A DNA stretch of 47,095 nucleotides from IMG/VR virus record IMGVR_UViG_3300038629_000541, positions 1 to 47,095 of that record; one strand, 5' to 3'. Under the pieces are notes generated by a model that was not told where the DNA came from, did not search any database, and saw only the letters and a list, made by a program, of their open reading frames with translations. Shown here piece by piece: positions 7,596 through 16,522 of this stretch. The stretch comes from a virus. Numbering within the stretch: the stretch's first letter is position 1; every line of letters starts with the position of its first letter. Position numbers and translations under genes: made by a program.

Positions 7596-8511
7596 GAGAG
7601 CACAAGAGATGGGACTTAATATTTCAGGAGCCCATAAAGGTTTATACGCATATGAAGATAGATATTCTAAAGTTGCATATCGACAATTAGGATCTGGAGC
7701 TGAACCAGAAGGCGATCCAATTACTCCACCACATCCAACAGATGGACAAGGAACTTCTATATTAGGAATATGGACCGCACCTCCCAATACTGATGACTAT
7801 ACATACATTGGTTACGTTTCACAGATGTATAAATTTGTTGGCAATGAAGAAATAACTGGTAGAGTCATTGAATCATTAGAGGAAATTGGCAATCCGATAT
7901 TAAATACAACCTCTCTTATTCTCGATGATTTTAGTGGTATTAGAGAAGAAGTTGTATTACAAAGTAGTTTAAATTCACCACAAGCTGGAGATATTCATCC
8001 TGCTATGATTATTGGTAATAGTTATAATGGTCAAAGAGCAGCAACTGTTGGTTTTGGAATTACCATTGATGATGTTCAGATAGATCGACCTACAGTATTT
8101 GGTTTCTCTTTGGGTGAGATGAAGATGGTTCATATTGAAAGTTCCAATACTAGACTATCTTCAGGGATCAATCAATACCTTGAAGTATTCAACAATGACA
8201 TACTTGGTATGATTGAAACTAGTTTTTCATCTCCATTGACTCAAGATCAAATGTTCACAACTCTAGATGTCATTGAAAAGTATGGTAAAAAAAGAAGAGA
8301 TAAAATTACTGATATATTAAAGACTTTACAACCACTACCAATAGATGGTCAACCTCCTGAATTACCAAGTGCCTGGCAAGTATTTTTATCTATTACAAGA
8401 TACTGCGCACTTGAACCAAATTTAAATATGAAAAGATTATTAGAAAATATTGCAGAAAGTGTATTAGTTGTTCCAACTCGAATGTATGAAGTGTTGGATC
8501 AATTACAATAA
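7579..8511 (+). CDS. Hypothetical protein, 310 aa
   Basis: This is a soluble alpha/beta protein. A Gly/Pro-rich loop lies near residues 35-60, and later a beta-rich core contains MIIGNSYNGQRAATVGFGI (about 138-156). The C-terminal 100 residues are helical. The layout loosely recalls DUF932/DUF945-type phage and plasmid proteins, but I cannot confirm that. I prefer the ATG at 7579 over the in-frame GTG at 7570 because AGGTG is then correctly spaced. An intrinsic terminator follows at once, so this gene closes the left-hand transcript. Confidence 0.75.
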   Translation: MTPFNERAQEMGLNISGAHKGLYAYEDRYSKVAYRQLGSGAEPEGDPITPPHPTDGQGTSILGIWTAPPNTDDYTYIGYVSQMYKFVGNEEITGRVIESLEEIGNPILNTTSLILDDFSGIREEVVLQSSLNSPQAGDIHPAMIIGNSYNGQRAATVGFGITIDDVQIDRPTVFGFSLGEMKMVHIESSNTRLSSGINQYLEVFNNDILGMIETSFSSPLTQDQMFTTLDVIEKYGKKRRDKITDILKTLQPLPIDGQPPELPSAWQVFLSITRYCALEPNLNMKRLLENIAESVLVVPTRMYEVLDQLQ

Positions 8512-8515
8512 GATC

Positions 8516-8552
8516 AAAAAAGAGGTACTATATATTGAGTGCCTCTTTTTTT
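8516..8552 (+). terminator. Intrinsic terminator closing the left gene block
   Basis: AAAAAAGAGGTACT pairs with AGTGCCTCTTTTTTT, with one G-U pair, around an eight-base loop, and ends in a run of seven T. It separates the 7579-8511 gene from the late-type promoter motif and the hub gene. The 18 bases TTTTTTTGTCTAAATTTT at its end recur exactly at the terminator at 26275. Confidence 0.9.
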
Positions 8553-8564
8553 GTCTAAATTTTT

Positions 8565-8581
8565 TTGGAACAAAATATAAA
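8565..8581 (+). promoter_or_regulatory. Putative phage late promoter motif (site 1)
   Basis: TTGGAACAAAATATAA lies right after a terminator and 30 bases before the hub-like gene's ATG. It matches six other intergenic sites in this window and does not look like a bacterial -35/-10 pair. See the finding on the shared motif. Confidence 0.6.
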
Positions 8582-8600
8582 AGAATGGGAGTTTTTGTCT

Positions 8601-9836
8601 ATGACAACAAGATATTGGTCACCATCAAGAACATATGAATTTGAAGTAAAAGTAGCAGATAGAGACCTTACTCCCGATTTATATAAATTAACTATTTTAA
8701 CTTCAATAGACCTTCCTTATCAAACATTTGTATTAGAATTTTTTCTTGATCCTAATGACTTAATACTAGAAAAGATATATGGTCAACAAGAAATTAAATT
8801 AACAGCAAAATTAATGGCAACAGCTCCTAGCATTGTCAATGATCAAATTGATTTTAGTTTAATGTATTTATCAGGAGATATTCCTTTAAGGGTTCAAAAT
8901 ACAATACAAAATCAAACAGATATTCAAAGATCACCAATCACGATAACTGCAGTTTCTCGTAAATCATTCATCACTATGTCAACTTATGTTAATGATATTT
9001 TTACAAATACCACTATCGGTGATATAGTTTCAAATTTAGTAAGCAAAGCAAAGGGAGAATTAAAACAAGATATTGTAGGAAGAAATACTGAAAAATTAGA
9101 TCAAGTTCTTATTCCTCCTACAACTCTCTATCAATCCTTAAAACATTTAAATAGAACTTTTGGTATATTTGATGGATGGTTAGCATTATGGTGTTCTCAT
9201 GATAATAAAGTTTATTTAAAAAATTTAACATCTAAAATGAAATCATCTTATTTATTTTCAGTATATCAATTTGCATCTAATATTGATAACGAAAAAATTA
9301 TAGAAACATTTGATGAAGAAGTTTATTATACTCGATATGATATTAAAACTTCATATACTGGAAATACTAAATTTGCTATTTTTGCTCCAACGATGAAGCA
9401 TATTGTTAAACCAAAAGATAAGTTGAGTAATACAATTGAAATTAAACTGGAAGAATTTTCTAAAACATATGGTTTAATATCTAAAAGGAATAAAATATTT
9501 TTTGATAATACAGCTATGACCACATCAAATAGACAAAGAATTTATAAAGACCATACAGGATATGAAGCAAATGAATCATTTATTAATTCAAATATGGCAG
9601 AAGAAATTGGAGATTTATCAGTAATTAAAGTTTCATTGGAACGTTATTTAAAAATGAAAAATCTTATGAATGTTGGTGAAGCAGTAACGTTCATTTCAAA
9701 AGTTGATGACTATAAAGACTTAACAGGAGTATATATTCTTAGAAACTCTGAATTGAACTTTATCAAAGCAAAAGATTGGGAATCATCTGCAGAAATAACA
9801 CTAATTAGAACAAATAGAATTATATCTAAAAGTTAA
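8601..9836 (+). CDS. Putative baseplate hub / late control D-like virion protein, 411 aa
   Basis: The protein is beta-rich, with a mid-protein helix-turn segment TTLYQSLKHLNRTFGIFDGW (about 176-195). This is like the domain boundary of T4 gp27, P2 gpD and related hub proteins, in which a short helical stretch precedes 'tyr-gly-(ile/val)-(x)-gly-trp'. It has no lysozyme domain. The ATG at 8601 is chosen because GGAG is nine bases upstream; the in-frame TTG at 8565 lies inside the promoter motif. Its position first in a late operon before terminase and tape measure suits a tail hub component. The family call is moderate. Confidence 0.7.
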   Translation: MTTRYWSPSRTYEFEVKVADRDLTPDLYKLTILTSIDLPYQTFVLEFFLDPNDLILEKIYGQQEIKLTAKLMATAPSIVNDQIDFSLMYLSGDIPLRVQNTIQNQTDIQRSPITITAVSRKSFITMSTYVNDIFTNTTIGDIVSNLVSKAKGELKQDIVGRNTEKLDQVLIPPTTLYQSLKHLNRTFGIFDGWLALWCSHDNKVYLKNLTSKMKSSYLFSVYQFASNIDNEKIIETFDEEVYYTRYDIKTSYTGNTKFAIFAPTMKHIVKPKDKLSNTIEIKLEEFSKTYGLISKRNKIFFDNTAMTTSNRQRIYKDHTGYEANESFINSNMAEEIGDLSVIKVSLERYLKMKNLMNVGEAVTFISKVDDYKDLTGVYILRNSELNFIKAKDWESSAEITLIRTNRIISKS

Positions 9837-9838
9837 AA

Positions 9839-9856
9839 TTTGGAACAAATATAAAA
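9839..9856 (+). promoter_or_regulatory. Putative phage late promoter motif (site 2)
   Basis: TTTGGAACAAATATAAAA fills most of the 28-base gap between the hub-like gene and the terminase gene, running into the AAAGGAG ribosome site. It has one A fewer than the other sites. A second similar string, TTAGAACAAATAGAATT, lies just upstream inside the hub coding sequence. Confidence 0.5.
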
Positions 9857-9864
9857 GGAGTTTT

Positions 9865-11520
9865 ATGGGTAATTCATCAAAGTTAAAAAGATTAGCTCAA
9901 AAATATGTAGAGGAATTCATTAAATGTAAAGCATCATTTGATTACTTCTGCAGAAACTATATTTTAATTGAGCTACCAGGAAGAGATGAAAAATTAATTC
10001 CTTATAAAAAACAAACTGAACTAATTGATTTAATTGAAAGTCGACATTATGTCCTTGTTCTTAAAAGTAGACAGATTGGAATTTCAACAGTCATTCAAGC
10101 ATACTCTGTCTGGTTAACTATATTTTTCGATAACGTTGTAATAGGTATTATTTCAAAAGATGGAAAAGAAGCAACTGATTTTGCTAGAGCTATTAGAGGG
10201 ATGATAGAGAAACTTCCTGATTGGATGAAACCATTAAAGGGTATATTAGGTAGAGGATTTGCAAAAAGAACTGAACAATCATTTATTCTAACAAATGGTA
10301 GTAAAGTTTTTGCTTCACCAGTAAATCCAAATGCTCCAGAAAAGACTCTTCGAGGTAAAGCAATTACATTCCTAGTTATTGATGAAGCTGCATTTGTTCA
10401 CCATGTTGATACCGCTTGGACATCTATGGTTCCAGCACTTTCAACAAATCAAATGCAAGCTCGAAAAGCTAATATTCCATTTGGAACAATCGTTCTATCA
10501 ACTCCGAATAAAACAATTGGTGTTGGTCAATGGTATTTTGAAAGATATTTAAAAGCAATATCTGGTGATGATATTTTTAATCCTTTTGTTATTCACTGGA
10601 AAATGATTCCAGAACTTGCTGAAGATCCTTTATGGTTTGATACCCAATGTAGATTATTTGACAATGATAAAAAGAAAATTGCCCAAGAGTTAGAACTAAA
10701 ATTTCTACCAGCAGAAGGATCATTCTTTGAAGCTGATACAGTTGAAAGAATGCAAGAGAATACTATAAAACCATTAGAGAAAATTAAATTATATAATGGA
10801 GAAATATGGTCATTTAGTCCAGCAATAGCAGGGACAACTTATATTATTGGAGTTGATACAGCACCAGAACATGGAACAGATAAATCAGCTATAACAGTTT
10901 GGGATTATACAACTTTAGAACAGGTATGGGAATATCAAGGTAAATGTAAAGTTCTTGATTTTGTAAATGTTGTTAAAGTTGCAGCTACAACATATAAGAA
11001 TTCTGTTATAGTTGTAGAATCAAACTCATATGGAAATCAGGTTGTAGAACACTTAAATGCAAGTGAGTATTCACCACAATTATATAAAGAAAGACGTGGA
11101 AAAGATACATTAGTTCCAGGTCTATCCACTAACTCTAAAACTAGACCTTTAATGATTGATGCTTTATATTCATATATGACTGAATATCCTGAATCTGTAA
11201 AATCAGAAAGATTAGCATTAGAACTAACAGGACTTGTATCTAAAGCTAGTGGAAAGGTTGAAGCTGATACTGGATGTACTGACGATATAGCATTATCTTC
11301 AGCTCTATGTTTTTATGTTAGAAAATACGATCCACCTCTAGCATTGCAGATGAACATGATAGATGGTTCAATGATAACAAATGATCTAAAAGATATTCTT
11401 AATTATAATATTGGTCACTCTGATGTTGAATTTACTGATCAAAGTATTATGAAATATATTAAAAATAAACCAGAAGAAAATGTAGGATATATAGATACAA
11501 TAAGTTTCTTCAAGGGGTAA
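9865..11520 (+). CDS. Terminase large subunit (T4 gp17-like), 551 aa
   Basis: This is the packaging motor ATPase and headful nuclease. The ATPase part has a deviant Walker A, KSRQIGIST (67-75), matching T4 SRQLGKT but with Ile where the P-loop Lys would be. It also has Walker B FLVIDEAAF (169-177) and the coupling motif LSTPNK (about 212). The RNase H-like nuclease part has IGVDTAPEHGTDKSA with the first acidic residue, IVVVESNSYG with the second, and DDIALSSAL with the last. The length is slightly below T4 gp17 (610). AAAGGAG precedes the ATG. No small terminase was seen next to it. Confidence 0.95.
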   Translation: MGNSSKLKRLAQKYVEEFIKCKASFDYFCRNYILIELPGRDEKLIPYKKQTELIDLIESRHYVLVLKSRQIGISTVIQAYSVWLTIFFDNVVIGIISKDGKEATDFARAIRGMIEKLPDWMKPLKGILGRGFAKRTEQSFILTNGSKVFASPVNPNAPEKTLRGKAITFLVIDEAAFVHHVDTAWTSMVPALSTNQMQARKANIPFGTIVLSTPNKTIGVGQWYFERYLKAISGDDIFNPFVIHWKMIPELAEDPLWFDTQCRLFDNDKKKIAQELELKFLPAEGSFFEADTVERMQENTIKPLEKIKLYNGEIWSFSPAIAGTTYIIGVDTAPEHGTDKSAITVWDYTTLEQVWEYQGKCKVLDFVNVVKVAATTYKNSVIVVESNSYGNQVVEHLNASEYSPQLYKERRGKDTLVPGLSTNSKTRPLMIDALYSYMTEYPESVKSERLALELTGLVSKASGKVEADTGCTDDIALSSALCFYVRKYDPPLALQMNMIDGSMITNDLKDILNYNIGHSDVEFTDQSIMKYIKNKPEENVGYIDTISFFKG

Positions 11521-11523
11521 ACA

Positions 11524-12408
11524 ATGTCTCAAAAAATACAAGAATTTTTTGCACCTCCTGTTGGACTCAAATTAGTTGACACTGTTGATGGAATGAAATT
11601 ATATTCTTCATCAAAATTAATGAAGAATTTTTTATTAGCATTTAAAAAGTCTAGTAGAGGAAGTGATAAAGTTAAAATAATTGAAAAATTAATGAAGAAA
11701 GGATTCATAGTTCCTTGTTTTAGATCTAAAGGTGTTTTTAATTTTCTAAAATATAAGATGTTTGGAGATAACGAATCAAAATCAATTTTAGGAATGTATC
11801 ATATTGAGAATAAAAGAGTTTATATTTTAATTGATAATAATTCTACTATTTTTGGAACTTCATCTAATGATGAAATGGTATCAACTACCTTGCATGAAAC
11901 AATGCATTTAGCAGCAGGTAAAAATATGAAAGGTTTCTTAAAAGTTATGATGCCAACATTAAGAAAATACTATGGAGAAGCTTTTACTTTAATTTTTTCT
12001 TTAAAATCTATTCCTAATATTGATAAAGTGATATATCATTTAGCATCATATGAAGATTCAAAAAATAGACCAGTAAATAAACAACTATCTGAATATTATC
12101 ATTTACTCTATGATACTTTTAAAAGTTCAACAAAATTAGAGGAAAAAGATTTTAGATTAAAACTACAAAATTATATTGTAGCTATGAAAATATTCTTTGT
12201 AAGTTTTTCAACATTTGTAAGATCATATAGAAAATGGCAGAGTATATTTATTGAATTAAATCATGCTTATGAAAAAACATTTGGAAAACGAAATATATAT
12301 ACATCTCCATTTCAAGAATTAGTTTCTGTTTCAGAAGTTGCTTGTGTAATGGCAGAAATGAGATCAAAAGATCCAAGAGTAAACTCAATATTGAAAATAT
12401 TGAGATAA
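11524..12408 (+). CDS. Putative HExxH zinc metallopeptidase, 294 aa
   Basis: HETMH at 124-128, preceded by hydrophobic/Thr residues, is a zincin active-site helix. Downstream acidic residues (for example the Glu in YYGEAF, about 151) could be the third ligand of a gluzincin. The rest is Lys-rich and mainly helical, with no signal peptide. It begins three bases after the terminase stop, with AAGGGG as ribosome site, inside the late morphogenesis operon. A role in virion maturation or in cutting a host protein is possible. I do not recognise a named phage family. Confidence 0.75.
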   Translation: MSQKIQEFFAPPVGLKLVDTVDGMKLYSSSKLMKNFLLAFKKSSRGSDKVKIIEKLMKKGFIVPCFRSKGVFNFLKYKMFGDNESKSILGMYHIENKRVYILIDNNSTIFGTSSNDEMVSTTLHETMHLAAGKNMKGFLKVMMPTLRKYYGEAFTLIFSLKSIPNIDKVIYHLASYEDSKNRPVNKQLSEYYHLLYDTFKSSTKLEEKDFRLKLQNYIVAMKIFFVSFSTFVRSYRKWQSIFIELNHAYEKTFGKRNIYTSPFQELVSVSEVACVMAEMRSKDPRVNSILKILR

Positions 12409-12420
12409 GGAGATTAAAAG

Positions 12421-15222
12421 ATGGCAATAAATGATCGCCAAGAACCAGGCAGTATAACTAAAACTGCTGATGCTCAAAATGAAAGGATATCTGGAATAAG
12501 TAACGTTTCTCGAACAGTTACACAAATGCAAAAAACAACTCAACGTAAAATTGAAGAAACTCAAGAATCTATTAACTATGGAGAATCCCAGGAAGCAACA
12601 TCACAACAAATGAATAGTGTTCTTTCTCGGTTTGGAAAAACAATAACAGCATTCACCAAAGGTGTAGAGAGTATATCAATAAGTACAGCTAGAGCAACAA
12701 AAGATGCGATTGGTCAATATGGAAAAGCAATAAGTCAGGATCTTAATTATAATAAACAAAATATTGTTGCTATGGCGTTAGCAAGATCAACTCCATTATT
12801 TGGTTATTTTGCTGCTAAATTTATGGAGACAGATGTCTTTCAAAAAGCTAAAGAAAGAATGAAAGAATCCATTGCTGGTGTATTTAAAGGTATTGGATCA
12901 GGTATAGCAAATATCTTTAAGGGCGGAAAAAATGCCAAGGAAGCAGCTAAAGATAAAGTTCCAAAAATGCAGAGGGGTGGTTATGTTGAAAAAGGAGGTA
13001 TGATTGAAGTTCACCCTGCTGAAGTTGTTATGCCAATTGAAAAAATTCTTGCACGTATTGATGATTCAATTTCTGTTGGAAGAGAAATAGCTGAAATTTC
13101 ACAAAAGACCCAAATGCGTTCATTAGCAAAAATGTCAACATTCGTTTCAGCTGAAAGAGATAAAGAACCTGTTGGTCTAGTTAAAGGTTTCTTGAGAGCT
13201 ATGAGAGAAGTTCAAACTCAATATGAAGAACCAGCTTCTATGCGTATGTTGAGAGCTGTTCTGTCAATTCAAGATACACTGGGTGCAACGATTGGAACTT
13301 GGGAACAAGTATGGACTAAAATGCTTATTGAGCATCCAACTTTTAGACAGTTAGCATTTGGAATGAAAACTGTGAGTGCCATATTAGGTTCTCCATTTCA
13401 ATTAATATCTAAAATATTCAAGAGAAGAGGGGGATATTTATCCCAATTATCAAAAAAGAAAAATCCATTTGAAAATATTGGTGAAAATCTAGGATCATTA
13501 TATGTCAATACAATGCATCGTCTTGATAATATTTCTTTCTATACTAAAGCAACAGCTGTAATGATAAGAGATATAGCTGGTGTGGTTTCACAAGGAAGAC
13601 TTAAATATGGTAGTTTAGAAGCTATTTCAGAAGGGACTAGAAGTCTTTTTGGTTGGGCAAGATTTGGTTTTCAAAATTTGATCAAATATGGTCCTCGTGT
13701 TGTTGCTGCTGGTATAGAGATGCTATTAGGAACAGGAAAAGGAGCATTGTATGCAAGAGGTAAAAAGATAGGAGACTATTTAACCCAGACAGTAGAATGG
13801 GGAGAGAAAGCTAAGTTTGCATTAAAATCGAAGAGACAAAAGAAATTAGATTTTGCATTGGGCGGAGCTGGAGATTTTGCTCAAACAATTCAAGAACAAC
13901 ATAAGAAAAGACTTCCTCCTTTGATAACAATGAGTGCAGGAAAAGCTCAAGAAGAAGCAGCAGAAGAAATGGTGGAAACAAGAGAAGGAATTTGGGAGAT
14001 TGCTAAAGTTCAAAAGAAAAAATGGTTATGGGAAAAAATGCAAGCTGCTAAAGGCGGTATCAAAAGTGTATTCAGTTGGATTTTTAGAATGTTAATGATG
14101 GGAGGAGGATTGATAAAAAGTCTTTTTGGTTTTGGAGCTGGTGGAGTCATGTCTGCACTTTTTTCAAAAACTGGACCAATAGGAATGGGAGTTGCAAAAC
14201 TAATGGCAGGACCGGTGATGACTGGCATTAAAGTTATTGGAGCTTATCTTGCTACTACTGCATTTTTAGGTCCAATACTAGCTCTTATTACTACTGCATT
14301 AACTGCTGTTGGAGTTGGATCGTTAATTAACAAATATCTTGTCAAACCTCTTGTGGATGCTAACTTTAAAAAACAAGATGAAGTAAATAAGAAAGGAATG
14401 AAAGATAATGCTGCTATTATGAAAAAACAGATGTCTGATGCAAGAGGAACAACTGCAACAGGAAAGGATACTTACGATGCAAAAATATCGACTGCTGCAT
14501 CAGCAACTGTAAAGGGACAAGGAACTTGGTTTGGCACATCTTTATCACACGGAGCAATACGTGCAGCGCAAAATAAATTCATTGTAGAAAATCGTGCAAA
14601 GTATAGTGAATATGATGAAGAAGAAATTATAAAGGCAAGAAATAGATGGAGACGTTCAGGAAAATATTGGTTAGAATGGAAATGGACAACAGCAAGTGGA
14701 GCAAATGCATCTCAATTTGGAGAAGAAAAAGAAGCAGCGTTTTTAAAATATTTACAAAATGTGGGAACTAAAAATAAAGATTTGGCAGGATCAATAAAAG
14801 CACATGAAAAACAAATAATGCAATCGAGATCTATTGGTGGTAAAGCTGAATATTTTGGAAGAAAACATGCACCTAAAGCTACAAGCTGGATTATTGATAA
14901 AGGAAAATATGCAATAGATAAAGCAGGTCAATTGATAGAAAAAGTAACTGGTAGAGTTATTCAAGGAAAAGAATTAGCAGAGATGCAAGCACAAGAATTA
15001 TTAACATCTGGAAAATTAGTAGGTCAAGAAATAAAGAAAAGAGGATTAGAACAAGTAGAAGGATTGAAAGGTCTTGGAGATCAACTTCAACAAAATATAA
15101 ATCAAGTAAGAAATGACATTAACCAACAAGTAAGTAATGTAACAAGAATCTTTAATTCAGGCAATCAAGGATCTATGATGGATGAAATGGCCCAAAGAGT
15201 TGCTACAGGTAATTTTCATTAA
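12421..15222 (+). CDS. Tail tape measure-like protein, 933 aa
   Basis: This long helical protein probably spans the tail lumen and sets tail length. After a Gln/Thr-rich helical N-terminus comes MQRGGYVEKGGMIEVHPAEV (about 182-201), followed by VMPIEKI. This is the Gly-rich 'GG-(x)-V-x-P-x-E-x-V-(x)-P' loop very typical of tape measure proteins. A hydrophobic zone at about 550-640 contains several membrane-capable segments. The C-terminus (about 840-920) has Gln/Asn heptad-like coiled coil. At the usual 1.5 angstrom per residue it would suit a tail of about 140 nm. The next genes (tube initiator-like, baseplate) fit this role. Confidence 0.75.
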   Translation: MAINDRQEPGSITKTADAQNERISGISNVSRTVTQMQKTTQRKIEETQESINYGESQEATSQQMNSVLSRFGKTITAFTKGVESISISTARATKDAIGQYGKAISQDLNYNKQNIVAMALARSTPLFGYFAAKFMETDVFQKAKERMKESIAGVFKGIGSGIANIFKGGKNAKEAAKDKVPKMQRGGYVEKGGMIEVHPAEVVMPIEKILARIDDSISVGREIAEISQKTQMRSLAKMSTFVSAERDKEPVGLVKGFLRAMREVQTQYEEPASMRMLRAVLSIQDTLGATIGTWEQVWTKMLIEHPTFRQLAFGMKTVSAILGSPFQLISKIFKRRGGYLSQLSKKKNPFENIGENLGSLYVNTMHRLDNISFYTKATAVMIRDIAGVVSQGRLKYGSLEAISEGTRSLFGWARFGFQNLIKYGPRVVAAGIEMLLGTGKGALYARGKKIGDYLTQTVEWGEKAKFALKSKRQKKLDFALGGAGDFAQTIQEQHKKRLPPLITMSAGKAQEEAAEEMVETREGIWEIAKVQKKKWLWEKMQAAKGGIKSVFSWIFRMLMMGGGLIKSLFGFGAGGVMSALFSKTGPIGMGVAKLMAGPVMTGIKVIGAYLATTAFLGPILALITTALTAVGVGSLINKYLVKPLVDANFKKQDEVNKKGMKDNAAIMKKQMSDARGTTATGKDTYDAKISTAASATVKGQGTWFGTSLSHGAIRAAQNKFIVENRAKYSEYDEEEIIKARNRWRRSGKYWLEWKWTTASGANASQFGEEKEAAFLKYLQNVGTKNKDLAGSIKAHEKQIMQSRSIGGKAEYFGRKHAPKATSWIIDKGKYAIDKAGQLIEKVTGRVIQGKELAEMQAQELLTSGKLVGQEIKKRGLEQVEGLKGLGDQLQQNINQVRNDINQQVSNVTRIFNSGNQGSMMDEMAQRVATGNFH

Positions 15223-15235
15223 GGAGGAGAAATAG

Positions 15236-16522
15236 ATGGCGCACTATGGTGATTTGACGAAAATAGATTTTATTATTGGTATGCCCCCAATTACAACATC
15301 CACGGGGGATCCAATACACACTCAAAGATCTGCTGAATTATTAAGAAATGCAATGCCCACAGCAACTATTTATCCAGGTATTCCATCGTTTGAATCTGGT
15401 ATAGATCTATTTACAAGAATACCTGTTTTTGATACTAAAGGTTTTCATCCTGATGCTAAAAAAGTTAATACTACCTATTATCTACCACTGTTACAAGAAC
15501 ATGGTTATACATTAGATACTGAAATACATAATAATGGAGTTAAACTTGCATACTTAGCAGATAACTTTCCAACAGATACATTTACTAATGAATATGGAGA
15601 AAATTTCTTACAAAAATTTACAGATGTAGCTTCAGAAGGTGCAGCATCATTAGCACAAATGTTTGGAGCTAGAAATGTAACAGATTTAGCTTCTAGAGCG
15701 ACAACAGTTGCACAAAAGCAAGGGGGTGCCATTGGTACAGTTGGAGATATGGCACGTAGAGCAGGAGATTATATTAATAAACTTGGTGGAATGTTTTCTG
15801 AATATAGTTCAGCAGGAGCTAGAATGGGAAAAATGATTGGTTCACTTGCTGCTGGTTCAAGAATTGATTTCCCAATGGTTTGGAAATCAAGCTCATTTCA
15901 ACCATCATATACAATGACAGTTAGATTATATAATCCAGATCCTACCAGCAAATCAATGACAAAGAAATATATTATAGGACCTATTGCAGCAATAATGTTA
16001 TTGGGAATTCCAATATCAGAAGATGGAAGTACATACAGTTGGCCATATCTTCATAGAGTTGATTCTCCTGGTATATATGAATTAGATCCTGCTTATATTC
16101 AAAATATCACAATTATAAAAGGTGGGGATCAACAACAGATTGCTTATAATCAAAGATTGGGAATAGTTGATGTTAGAATTGATTTTGGAAGTTTATTTAG
16201 TAGTATGCTCGCATCTAATAAAAGGACAACAAAAACAAGACCAACTTTAAGAAAATATTTAAGATCCATGGAAAATCATACAAATGCATGGACTACTACA
16301 GGTGGAAGTCTTAAAAATAAAGCAGCTGTATCACAACAAAAACCAGTAGAACCAGTGATTAAAGGACCTGGAAGAAATCAAGCAGCATTTACTCAATCAG
16401 TTTCTATACTTGATGCTGCATCACCAGAGGAACCACCTGATAGAGTTACTCAGGCAGTCAAGGATATTGGAAACGCAATTATAGATCAAATTCCGAAAGG
16501 AATTAAAATCAGTACCTCTTAA
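15236..16522 (+). CDS. Baseplate / tail tube initiator-like virion protein, 428 aa
   Basis: A beta-rich C-terminal half contains FPMVWKSSSFQPSYTMTVRL (about 217-236). The conserved-looking PYLHRVDSPGIYEL and VDVRIDFGSLF segments come later. This resembles T4 gp48/gp54-type proteins that cap the baseplate and nucleate the tail tube. Residues about 120-200 are Ala/Gly-rich and helical. GGAGGAG gives a strong ribosome site. The last 80 residues are Pro/Gln-rich and look flexible. The gene ends four bases inside the convergent gene on the other strand. The family assignment is moderate. Confidence 0.7.
   Translation: MAHYGDLTKIDFIIGMPPITTSTGDPIHTQRSAELLRNAMPTATIYPGIPSFESGIDLFTRIPVFDTKGFHPDAKKVNTTYYLPLLQEHGYTLDTEIHNNGVKLAYLADNFPTDTFTNEYGENFLQKFTDVASEGAASLAQMFGARNVTDLASRATTVAQKQGGAIGTVGDMARRAGDYINKLGGMFSEYSSAGARMGKMIGSLAAGSRIDFPMVWKSSSFQPSYTMTVRLYNPDPTSKSMTKKYIIGPIAAIMLLGIPISEDGSTYSWPYLHRVDSPGIYELDPAYIQNITIIKGGDQQQIAYNQRLGIVDVRIDFGSLFSSMLASNKRTTKTRPTLRKYLRSMENHTNAWTTTGGSLKNKAAVSQQKPVEPVIKGPGRNQAAFTQSVSILDAASPEEPPDRVTQAVKDIGNAIIDQIPKGIKISTS

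Noticed and set aside
8565-8600. In-frame TTG start extending the hub-like protein by 12 residues
   Set aside because: The extension consists of the promoter motif, and the ATG at 8601 has a properly spaced GGAG.
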